Part shown: piece by piece, positions 13,259-20,651 of the stretch | Layout of the letters: every line of letters begins with the position of its first letter | Numbering within the stretch: the stretch's first letter is position 1 | Origin: a virus | Virus record (IMG/VR): IMGVR_UViG_3300048588_000157 | Coordinates: 1 to 41,384 of that record | DNA: 41,384 bases | Direction: 5' to 3' (one strand) | Program-made: the position numbers and the translations under genes | Notes under the pieces: model-generated | What the model was told of the DNA's origin: nothing | The model's input: the letters and a program-made list of their open reading frames with translations, nothing else | Database searches by the model: none

Positions 13259-14866
13259 CTACCCGGTCGGGGCAGCGCGGCCAATCTCGGGCTCGCCGCC
13301 CTGCTTGCGTCGGACGCTGATCGTGCCGCCCCTGGTGATCTGAATCTTCGGCAGCAGCGCCGATGCCCGGACGCGAGTTCCGAACGGAGTCAATACCCAT
13401 GAGACATTCCCGGACCGGAACACGTAATCCGCGCCGAATCTGACGCCCGGCTCGATCACCGGCCCGATCTCCGGCGCATCCTTGCCGGCGTGCTGAAGCC
13501 GCGGCACGTCCTCGATGGCCGTGTAGACCTGCGGGAAGTAATAGACGGTGGTGCGACCGATCTTCTGATCCTCGCCCATTGCTGCGGCGACCTCACGCGC
13601 CAGCCACGGATACGTCAGCGGAGCGGCGTAGGTGGCGCCGTCGGGCGTGTCTGGCTTCTTCTCGGACTCGGTCTGGTAGCGCTTCATGATTGCCCGGGTG
13701 CGCTCGATCAGGTCGTTCGTTTCCGCGATGACCACCGCGCCGGGGCAGACCTTCTCTTGCGGCCCGGTGAACTCCTGATGCCATCGGACGAAGCTGAAGC
13801 CATCCTGCGGGGCGATCGGAAACACGTCCCACGGAATCCCGTACTGATCGGCGTAGTAGGCGGTGAGCGCGGCAATGGCGTCCCGGCTCGGGTCCGTGAG
13901 CGCCGTGCCGTACTGCCCACTGATTTCAACGCTCACCTGATCGCGGTTGACAGCGTTGATGCCGTATTTGTTGATGAACGCCGCACCGTCGCCCCACGGT
14001 GCGATCACCTTGCCGGACGCCCAGCCGGACTGATAGCCGAGTGGATCGTTCCAGCGATAGATGACGCCGTTGAGCGTCTTGCCGTCAGTGGACTGGACGC
14101 CGATGCCGTAGTCGGTCAGGCCGTCAACATCGCCGCGTCGAAACCAGCCGTCCGTGCCGGTCAGCGAACCGAGCATCCGGTGCCAGACGACGCCCTTGAC
14201 GGTGCGCTTGCCGAGGTTGTTCTGTCCCTTCCCTTCTGCCTTCCAGATCGGCCGATCATGGTAGGCGGGGTGTGGCACGTTGCCGTAGGTGATACTCACG
14301 GGCTTGTCACTCTCTCCCGTTGCCGGGAACAGCCGGCTCATAGTGGCCAGCAATTTGGTGTGATAGGCGGGATCGGTCGCCCAGGTGGCGCGATCGCCGC
14401 TGTAAACGCGGTTCAGATCCTCGACGCTGTTGACCAGGGGGCAGGCTTCGTCGCGGTACTTGGCTGCCCAGCGCCGGATCCAGCCGATCGCCGCTGGCGG
14501 CAGGATGATGCGCTCCGCCTGGCCCCACTCGCGCAGCGCCACGAGCATCGACCAGACGTGGAGCGCGGCCGCTTCGGTGCCATCGAGGAGCTTGTAGGGC
14601 GTCTGATCGGCTGAGCTGGTAATGCCGAGCCCGGCTGGGTTGAGCTCACGCCAGCGGCCTTCCGGCCCTCCCCCGCCGGTTTCGTGGTGCCATTGGGCGA
14701 GCAGCACCGTATGTCGCAACCCAAATGCGCCACAGAGGGTGACGAGCTCGCGAACGTAGTCGGCGGTATCGGAGGGCCGCACATCGCGGGGAGAGGCCGA
14801 GCGGATCTTCTGCAGCACTTCAGCTGCCGTGATCGTGTCGCGGCCGCGGATCGGGGTGAGCTTCAT
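13259..14866 (-). CDS. Two-domain endolysin: glucosaminidase-like plus amidase
   Basis: It encodes 535 residues; ATG at 14866 overlaps the preceding stop as ATGA. Residues 30-180 look like a glucosaminidase/lysozyme domain (TVLLAQWHHETGG, with Glu62 the likely acid, and WRELNPAGLGI). Residues 222-395 are an N-acetylmuramoyl-L-alanine amidase (amidase_2-type): zinc ligands His229 (VVWHRM), His363 (WHQEF) and Cys374 (VCPGAV). Residues about 460-520 are a beta-rich, SH3-like wall-binding tail. It would cut both glycan and peptide bonds of peptidoglycan at lysis. There is no signal peptide, so release should depend on a holin. Confidence 0.85.
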   Translation of the reverse strand: MKLTPIRGRDTITAAEVLQKIRSASPRDVRPSDTADYVRELVTLCGAFGLRHTVLLAQWHHETGGGGPEGRWRELNPAGLGITSSADQTPYKLLDGTEAAALHVWSMLVALREWGQAERIILPPAAIGWIRRWAAKYRDEACPLVNSVEDLNRVYSGDRATWATDPAYHTKLLATMSRLFPATGESDKPVSITYGNVPHPAYHDRPIWKAEGKGQNNLGKRTVKGVVWHRMLGSLTGTDGWFRRGDVDGLTDYGIGVQSTDGKTLNGVIYRWNDPLGYQSGWASGKVIAPWGDGAAFINKYGINAVNRDQVSVEISGQYGTALTDPSRDAIAALTAYYADQYGIPWDVFPIAPQDGFSFVRWHQEFTGPQEKVCPGAVVIAETNDLIERTRAIMKRYQTESEKKPDTPDGATYAAPLTYPWLAREVAAAMGEDQKIGRTTVYYFPQVYTAIEDVPRLQHAGKDAPEIGPVIEPGVRFGADYVFRSGNVSWVLTPFGTRVRASALLPKIQITRGGTISVRRKQGGEPEIGRAAPTG

Positions 14867-15360
14867 GATGCAGCTCCTCCCGTGTCGCCTTTGACCTCGG
14901 CGTGAATGTCGCGCTGGATGTCCCTTGCCCGATCGCGTTCCAGATCCCGCTCAACGTCGCGTTCGATGTCGCGCTCGGCATCCCTGGCGGCATCGCGTTC
15001 CGCGTCACGGATGGCGTTGGCACGTTCGAGTTCCTGCACGTCGCGCCAGAGGTTGTAGGACGCGACGATCGCAGTCAGGTAGAGGGTGCCGATCATCAAC
15101 CGCATGATCTGACGAGTCCGCAGGAAATCGGTTTCGATCAGCGCGTAGCGGTCGGACACGGTGAGCAGGTAGGCGGTGCCGATGATGAACGTGAGGACCG
15201 CCACGATCGAGTAGAGCCGGATCAGCCAGGTGCCGATGCCGGTGCGGACTCGCGTGCCCCGGACCATGACCAGCGCCAGCCAGCCCTTCCAGAGCGCGAA
15301 CAGGACGGCCGGAACGCCGACCGCCGCGAACGTCAGGGTGTCGAACAGGTAGGCGTTCAT
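14863..15360 (-). CDS. Membrane protein with long Arg-Asp/Glu repeat tail
   Basis: It encodes 165 residues; ATG at 15360 overlaps the upstream stop as ATGA. Three membrane segments lie at about 8-34, 43-68 and 84-103. Residues 112-155 are a near-regular four-residue repeat (RDAERDAARDAERDIERD and on), predicting a long, straight charged single helix projecting from the membrane. DNA repeat units of 12 bases are visible at 14905-15010. By position (just before the endolysin) it belongs to the lysis cassette, as a holin, antiholin or spanin-like part. The family is not known to me. Confidence 0.7.
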   Translation of the reverse strand: MNAYLFDTLTFAAVGVPAVLFALWKGWLALVMVRGTRVRTGIGTWLIRLYSIVAVLTFIIGTAYLLTVSDRYALIETDFLRTRQIMRLMIGTLYLTAIVASYNLWRDVQELERANAIRDAERDAARDAERDIERDVERDLERDRARDIQRDIHAEVKGDTGGAAS

Positions 15361-15610
15361 CGCGGCCCCCTTCGATGCACGGCGTCAACCAGGGCATCGG
15401 CCGCAAAGTTGCCGGTCGGTTCCGGCGCGATCATGTGGGCGTACGATCGGTTGGCGATGGCGCGGGCTTCGTGCGGCCCGACCTCGGCGACGATGAGCGG
15501 GTCCGTCGCCGTCGCTTCGCGGGCGGCCGGGAGGGAACGGCCGGCCCGGTGGTAGAACCAGAGCGAAATCCATCGGAGAATTCCTGATTTCGCATTTCCT
15601 CGATGGCTTT
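15357..15610 (-). pseudogene. Downstream coding segment in a shifted frame, no standard start
   Basis: The frame ending at 15357 has strong coding character (for example RSLPAAREATATDPLIVAEV and SYAHMIAPEPTGNFAADALV) and its stop overlaps the next ATG as ATGA, so it is probably translated. No ATG or TTG, and no credible GTG, opens it near 15600; the only GTG (15656) precedes shadow-like sequence. It is in the -1 frame relative to the gene at 15817. Frameshift, sequence error or a non-standard ATT start are the options. Confidence 0.5.
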
Positions 15611-15817
15611 TCGTCGGGCCAGCGCCTCCTTGTATGCCCGGTTGTCTGCCTCGCACGATTCGAGGTCGATGATCAGCGCCCCGAGGTCGAACACGCCGCG
15701 CTTGATCGCCCTGATTCGAGCGATAGGCCGCAACCCGAGCATCCGCCCGATCGCGGTCGCCAGGGCCACCGCCCCGCCCGTTACCAGTTCCGGCAACCAT
15801 TGTCGCCATGCCTCCAC
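15431..15817 (-). CDS. Small membrane-anchored protein, frame may shift near its end
   Basis: The open frame gives 128 residues from GTG at 15817, preceded by AAGGTG. Residues 9-28 (PELVTGGAVALATAIGRMLG) form a weak membrane segment; 35-85 are a charged helix (SCEADNRAYKEALARRKAIE). After about residue 88 the frame becomes an Arg/Ser/Pro-rich string (SRPPAKRRRRTRSSSPRSGR) typical of non-coding frames, while the -1 frame takes on coding character. The real product may therefore be a fusion of about 155 residues ending at 15357. Confidence 0.55.
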   Translation of the reverse strand: MEAWRQWLPELVTGGAVALATAIGRMLGLRPIARIRAIKRGVFDLGALIIDLESCEADNRAYKEALARRKAIEEMRNQEFSDGFRSGSTTGPAVPSRPPAKRRRRTRSSSPRSGRTKPAPSPTDRTPT

Positions 15818-15843
15818 CGCCCATCACCTTACGCCCCGAACCT

Positions 15844-16245
15844 TCATGGGACCCTTTGCGCTTCTGCGCTGTCTTCGACCCCTTCGCTGTCCGAGCCGGC
15901 GTAGGAGTCCCAGAGACTTGCCACGACGAAGCTGACATCCCCGTCAGGGATCTCTTCTCCGGTGGCGTACTTCTGATTGATCGTGCCGTTGACCGCCACC
16001 GCCAGCGCCATCAGCTCGCCCCACCGGCGCGGGCTCATCAGCACCCTGCGGGCCAGCGAAACGCGGTTCGCGTGGTTGGCAGTCGTGCGTTCTTCCGACG
16101 TGACGTTGATGGCGGCTTCCACTGCGGCCACCGTGACGCGATCGATGAACGCGGCGTTGACGCTGAGCTCGCGGGCAGATCGGAGCGGCGACACGTCCGG
16201 CTCGATCGCTTGCGTGCGGGTGGTTGTCATGCTGGTCCGTTCCAT
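15844..16245 (-). CDS. Late protein between tail tip and lysis genes, unknown function
   Basis: It encodes 133 residues. ATG at 16245 follows AAGGGGG at seven bases and starts one base after the upstream stop; the reading to 16275 overlaps the previous gene. The middle is helical (FIDRVTVAAVEAAINVTSEE, RRVLMSPRRWGELMALAVAV) and the C-terminus acidic. Position suggests a tail-fibre accessory or assembly protein. No family is recognised. Confidence 0.65.
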   Translation of the reverse strand: MERTSMTTTRTQAIEPDVSPLRSARELSVNAAFIDRVTVAAVEAAINVTSEERTTANHANRVSLARRVLMSPRRWGELMALAVAVNGTINQKYATGEEIPDGDVSFVVASLWDSYAGSDSEGVEDSAEAQRVP

Positions 16246-16246
16246 A

Positions 16247-16921
16247 TCAGGCCCCCTTGTAGGTGAGTGCGGCAAAGATGGCCGGGTTGCGGGCTGAGAT
16301 CGTTCCCGACCCCCCGTTCAACTTGTAGGCCAGCGTCACGGTCAGTCCGCCGACAATCGCGACGTTCGAGAATGCCCGGGTGTACCGGATGTATTCGCGC
16401 GCAGTGGTCAGGCTCAGGGAGAGTTCAGAGTCATTGACCCCGTTGACGGTCAGCCGGCTGTGCACGGATCCGCTCGAGCTGTGCGAATAGGCGAGTCCGA
16501 AATCGATCACCACGTCATAGGTGCCGTCCGGGATGTCGCTCCACGTTGGAGAGAGCGCCGTGTCGTAAACCGACGTGCTGGTGTTGCTGCCGTCCGACGC
16601 TGCACTGGCGGATGACTGGCGCACGAACACCTGGCCGATCGTCGGCGCGCCCAGATCGATCTCTTCCACCTCAGCGGCCGAGATCACGCCCAGCACGAGC
16701 GCAGTCCCGCCCACCTGGGCGATCGCTACCCGGTCACCGGTCGCCGGCGCCTTCGGAATCAGCCGCGCATACCCGCCTTCCGGCTCGGTGCTGCCCGGTC
16801 GGATCAATGACACGAGGCCGCTGGCTTCCGAACTGACTTCGCCGGTCCGGATCCGGAGACCGCGAAGCCGCTCCTTGATCAGATCCTCGATCGCGTCAGC
16901 CAGGGGAATGTGATCGGTCAT
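16247..16921 (-). CDS. Tail-tip / spike-like protein
   Basis: It encodes 224 residues; ATG at 16921 overlaps the upstream stop as ATGA. Residues 1-85 resemble an OB-fold baseplate/spike entry (RTGEVSSEASGLVSLIRPGS, ARLIPKAPATGDRVAIAQVG). Residues 100-224 are Ser/Thr-rich beta strands (GTYDVVIDFGLAYSHSSSGS, VHSRLTVNGVNDSELSLSLT), fitting a jelly-roll receptor-binding domain. It follows the hub-like and fibronectin-like tail proteins and is likely at the distal tail tip. Host-receptor binding is inferred. Confidence 0.65.
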   Translation of the reverse strand: MTDHIPLADAIEDLIKERLRGLRIRTGEVSSEASGLVSLIRPGSTEPEGGYARLIPKAPATGDRVAIAQVGGTALVLGVISAAEVEEIDLGAPTIGQVFVRQSSASAASDGSNTSTSVYDTALSPTWSDIPDGTYDVVIDFGLAYSHSSSGSVHSRLTVNGVNDSELSLSLTTAREYIRYTRAFSNVAIVGGLTVTLAYKLNGGSGTISARNPAIFAALTYKGA

Positions 16922-18006
16922 CGATCCTCACCCCTTCCGAAGCGCACAAGGCGATTGAGCGAGAAGGTCATCGCGGCATCGCGCGGTGTGAAGCCGGCGC
17001 TCCAGTCGCGAAGCCAATACTTGCCGCGAAGGTGGGCCCCTGAGCTCGTGCTGATGTTGAGATCGAGGGTCCGGAACATGCCCAGGAGACGCACGTCCGG
17101 GTGAACGCGGGCCGTCACGACCCGCTCGTAGCTGCGGGCCTGTTCAAAAAGCCGGTCGGCAATGGCATCGACGTCATCCTGCGTCTCGGCATCGCTGACT
17201 TCGTACGGACCGCCGCCGAAGACGCGCGGTCCGATCTTGACGGTCGATGTCGGTGAGCTCGGATCGTCATTGACCCTGATCGCCTCGAGCGGCGCTTGAT
17301 CGGCCCGGTCGCGCACGACAACGACGATATTGGCGACCTGGTCGGGATCGTTCGGAACGACCTGCAGCTCGCCGGTCAGGTTCGCTTCAGTGAGCGTGGT
17401 GATCGGCGTGGTCTCGCTGAGCAGTTGCTGAGGTCGCGTCGTGAGCTTCCCATCAAGGCCCATCCAGCCCGGATACCAGCCGAACGCCTCACAGAGTTTG
17501 TTGAAGATCTCGATCCATGCCGTGCCGGCCGGAAAGGTGCGCTTGTAGCCGGTGGTCCGCGAGCTGGCCGGAAAGGCAACCCTCGTGATCCCGGCCAGCG
17601 AGGCGACCGTGGTAAGCGCGGTGACGATATTCGTGCCGCTTTCCACCACGTACGGCTCCTGGCTGGCGCCGCGGGCAAGCAAAGCGGTCAGATCGCGCAG
17701 TTCGTACGTCGGTTCCGCCCGGCGCGGCAAGTGGCGTTCTGAGGGGATCGAGGCCTGGTAGATGCCCATACGCCGGCGGCTGATCGTTCCATCCTCCTCG
17801 ATCAGGATCAGGTAGGGCGAAACGAACGAAACCATCGGTTCGAGGAGATCGGCCCGCTTGAGCGTGAATCGCCCCAAGAGCGGCGTGCTGCCGCTGCGCT
17901 GCGCGCTGTAATCGACGTTGCCGGCGAGAACCTGCGTGCTCAGATCCTCGAGGATCACGCCGTTAATGTCGGTGCGATAGAACTCGCCGTAGATCGTGCG
18001 GCTCAT
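16918..18006 (-). CDS. Tail hub-like protein
   Basis: It encodes 362 residues; ATG at 18006 overlaps the upstream stop as ATGA. The pattern of beta-barrel segments with 'YELRDLTALLARG', 'FNKLCEAFGWYPGWMGLDGK' and 'IADRLFEQARSYERVVTARV' resembles siphophage tail-associated hub proteins of the gp27/Gp44-like group, which form the ring closing the tube. It sits between the Fn3-like tail protein and the spike-like protein, where a hub is expected. Assignment rests on fold-like features and order, not on a catalytic motif. Confidence 0.65.
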   Translation of the reverse strand: MSRTIYGEFYRTDINGVILEDLSTQVLAGNVDYSAQRSGSTPLLGRFTLKRADLLEPMVSFVSPYLILIEEDGTISRRRMGIYQASIPSERHLPRRAEPTYELRDLTALLARGASQEPYVVESGTNIVTALTTVASLAGITRVAFPASSRTTGYKRTFPAGTAWIEIFNKLCEAFGWYPGWMGLDGKLTTRPQQLLSETTPITTLTEANLTGELQVVPNDPDQVANIVVVVRDRADQAPLEAIRVNDDPSSPTSTVKIGPRVFGGGPYEVSDAETQDDVDAIADRLFEQARSYERVVTARVHPDVRLLGMFRTLDLNISTSSGAHLRGKYWLRDWSAGFTPRDAAMTFSLNRLVRFGRGEDR

Positions 18007-20651
18007 TCGAGCACCTCGTAATCCAGATCGAGCACGCGGTAACCCTCGAAGTAGTCCTCTTCGATCAGACCAAAGGTGGCGTCCTCTCGCATCACCCGGG
18101 CGTCGGCCACAGACTCACGATCGAAGGTCACGAAGTATTTGCGGCCACGCTCATCGCGGTAGCACATCGTTTCGTCAGCGAGCAGCAGCACCTCGAACTC
18201 GGCCGCTTGCTCGAGCGCCGTCAACACTGAGTGCCCGATGAGGCGAAGAAAAAGATCTACTTCCCAGTAATCTGCCAGACCCTTGTATCGGGTCGGCTTG
18301 CTCGCAGTCCATCCGGTGAGGCGCTCACGATCGCGCACCAGGGCGCGATCCCTTGATTGCACCGAGGTCAAGTACGATCGCCGGCCCGCGGGATCATTCA
18401 CGCTCGCCAGCACCGACCCCCTGAGCTCGACCACCGCCGAGACGGTGACGCCTGGGCTCTCAATCATTTCGGCCTCTGAGGCGTCGGCGAAGAAGACATC
18501 CCGCCACGTGTAGGTGTGGAGGCGCCCGCTGATCGGGAATGGATCGATGAAGGCGGTATCGGAGGCCGATGCCAGCTTGACCAGCGGCCGATCGGTCAGA
18601 TCGTCGCGGTAGATGAAGCGGCCAACGAAGAGATCTCCGCCGGTCGCGGCGTCAGCCTGCACGAGGATCGCGCTGGGGAACGGATCGGTGCCGAGCGCGT
18701 AGGGCAGCGCCTGCACTCCCGTTGGGTCATCGGGCGCGGTGTAGTCAGTGTTGAAGGCGATGCGGCCGCTCGAGCCCTGCAACGGCGCCGTGTCCTCAAC
18801 CTCGACCTCGAGCTCGTAGGCGGTGCTGTTGCGCAGGAATCCGGCCGGCACGGTCCATTCGTCGGTTGACGGCGAGGTGATCCAGCCCCGCTGATAGGCG
18901 ATCGTGTCCGTGCCGGCGTAGTAGATCGTGATTCGATAGCGGTTCTGATCTTCCCCGGTCCATTCGATCGTCGGGGTCGAACTGGTAATGACATCTTCAT
19001 CTTCCGGAACAGCAACCGTGACGGTCGGACCGTCCGCATAGACAAAGACGGCCTCCGCCGATTTGGTGGCGTTGGCTTCAACGGTCTTCGCGCCACTGTA
19101 GAGCGCGCCATCGTAGCCGTAGGATCGCCAGCGATAGGTCGCGTAGGTCGCCAGATCGGTACCGGTGGTCTGGTACTCGAACCGGCCCGTGACGGCGTTG
19201 TAGGTAGCGGTGCGGGTGAAGAGCACACTGCCGCCGCTATCCATGATGTCGAGCTTCCCGATCAGGTCGCCGGCCGGCGTATCGTCGGGATCGATCAGGG
19301 TGAAGCTCAGCAACGGGTAAGACGTGACGATCTGGCTGCTCGCCGGCGACAGGCCGTCTGGAATCCCTGGAGGTGCGTTCGTCTTGAACTGACGCTGTTC
19401 GCTCCAGTCGGTCCACTGATCACTCGTGTCTTTGCCGCGCACGCTGTAGTACCAGGTCTGACCCCACGTCAGGCCGCTCGCGTACGGCGTCCCGGCGCCG
19501 CTTTCCGCCCATGAGATCGTTCCATCTGCGCCTGAGGCCACCGTCTTCGCGATCTCAGCGCTGGTGTGGACAAGCGTCGTGTCGCGGTAGAGCCGCAGCT
19601 GCACCCCTTCCGTGGAGAGGGGCGTCGCGTGCTCCCATGAGAAGTCAAAATCAGGCGTGTTGTCTTCGACTTTGCCGGTCGGGTCGCCCTCGAGTGTAAC
19701 GGTGCCTAGCTCGGATACGACGAAGTAGAGCCACGCCGAATCGGTAGACCAGTCCCACCAGGCTCCGAAGTGATCGGCGGTCTGAACGCGCCACCGGTAA
19801 TTGGCGTTACGGGTGAGGGTGCTGGGATAGGTCACAGAAAAGTGATTGCTTGCCCGTTCCTCCGAACTCGCATCGAACGTCGGCTGCCAGATCGTGCTCC
19901 AACTGCCCGAGATCTGCTGTTGAAGCTGAATCCGGTACTGGCTCATGTAGTCGCCGGCGTCATAGCCGTCGTTTGCCGTGCCCCATGATCCATTGCGATC
20001 ACGGTGGTCGCCAGCGAACACCGGACTCTGTTCCTGAATGGCCTGCGGGGTGAGTGAGCTGCTCGAGCCGGGGGTGCGATTGTTGCAAATGACCGGCGCT
20101 TCGTTGGTCCAGCACTTCAGGCCGATCGTCAGATGCCCTTCATTGGCGATCGACGGCGTTCCATACGGGTCCGGTGGCGGCTGAGAGAGACCGGCGCGCC
20201 AGTAAAAGGACGTGTTGTGCGGCGCCGGCACGATCGAGCCTGCCGCGATCATGCCCAGGCTGGCGCTCGCCCCGGTCACGAGGAGGGCGAGAAGGGGCTG
20301 TGTGCCGCTCGTAATCGGAATGGCGCTGCCAGACTCACCATCGACCACAGAGACGGCGCTGGTGACCCATTCTCCGCCGCTGGCGGTCGTCATGGCCGTG
20401 GCGAGGGTGGCGGCTTCGCTGTAGCCGAGCTGGCCGGACGCCACCCCACTGATCATGCGGTAGAGCGCGGCTCGAGCGGTGGCGTTGCTACCGCCGCTGC
20501 GGCCGGCCCGATATCGGAACTCCACCGCCCAAAGATGCTGCGATGTCGATGCGATCGGCACGAAGCCGAGCATGTTGCCGCCCGAAAGAGAAGCAAACTG
20601 CGGATCCGGGCTGGAAGGATTGCGGCCGAGCCAAACAACAGAGGGAGGCAT
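18003..20651 (-). CDS. Large tail protein with fibronectin-III-like repeats
   Basis: It encodes 882 residues; ATG at 20651 overlaps the tape-measure stop as TGATG. Residues 1-190 are a beta-rich N-terminal domain. Residues about 195-640 contain four Fn3/Ig-like modules, each with the Y/W-R/S pattern (NANYRWRVQTADHFGAWWDW, QTWYYSVRGKDTSDQWTDWS, YATYRWRSYGYDGALYSGAK, STAYELEVEVEDTAPLQGSS). The C-terminal 200 residues look like a Dit- or hub-type attachment domain (LGTDPFPSAILVQADAATGG ... FLRLIGHSVLTALE). It probably forms the distal tail or side fibre contacting the cell surface. Length is normal for such proteins. Confidence 0.7.
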   Translation of the reverse strand: MPPSVVWLGRNPSSPDPQFASLSGGNMLGFVPIASTSQHLWAVEFRYRAGRSGGSNATARAALYRMISGVASGQLGYSEAATLATAMTTASGGEWVTSAVSVVDGESGSAIPITSGTQPLLALLVTGASASLGMIAAGSIVPAPHNTSFYWRAGLSQPPPDPYGTPSIANEGHLTIGLKCWTNEAPVICNNRTPGSSSSLTPQAIQEQSPVFAGDHRDRNGSWGTANDGYDAGDYMSQYRIQLQQQISGSWSTIWQPTFDASSEERASNHFSVTYPSTLTRNANYRWRVQTADHFGAWWDWSTDSAWLYFVVSELGTVTLEGDPTGKVEDNTPDFDFSWEHATPLSTEGVQLRLYRDTTLVHTSAEIAKTVASGADGTISWAESGAGTPYASGLTWGQTWYYSVRGKDTSDQWTDWSEQRQFKTNAPPGIPDGLSPASSQIVTSYPLLSFTLIDPDDTPAGDLIGKLDIMDSGGSVLFTRTATYNAVTGRFEYQTTGTDLATYATYRWRSYGYDGALYSGAKTVEANATKSAEAVFVYADGPTVTVAVPEDEDVITSSTPTIEWTGEDQNRYRITIYYAGTDTIAYQRGWITSPSTDEWTVPAGFLRNSTAYELEVEVEDTAPLQGSSGRIAFNTDYTAPDDPTGVQALPYALGTDPFPSAILVQADAATGGDLFVGRFIYRDDLTDRPLVKLASASDTAFIDPFPISGRLHTYTWRDVFFADASEAEMIESPGVTVSAVVELRGSVLASVNDPAGRRSYLTSVQSRDRALVRDRERLTGWTASKPTRYKGLADYWEVDLFLRLIGHSVLTALEQAAEFEVLLLADETMCYRDERGRKYFVTFDRESVADARVMREDATFGLIEEDYFEGYRVLDLDYEVLE

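Noticed and set aside
13490-14614. 374-codon plus-strand open frame opposite the endolysin
   Set aside because: Shadow frame without motif or ribosome site; the endolysin domains account for the sequence.
15357-15938. Spanin pair (nested Rz/Rz1-type genes)
   Set aside because: The overlapping frames invite this idea, but neither has a lipobox and the upper part of the -1 frame is shadow-like.
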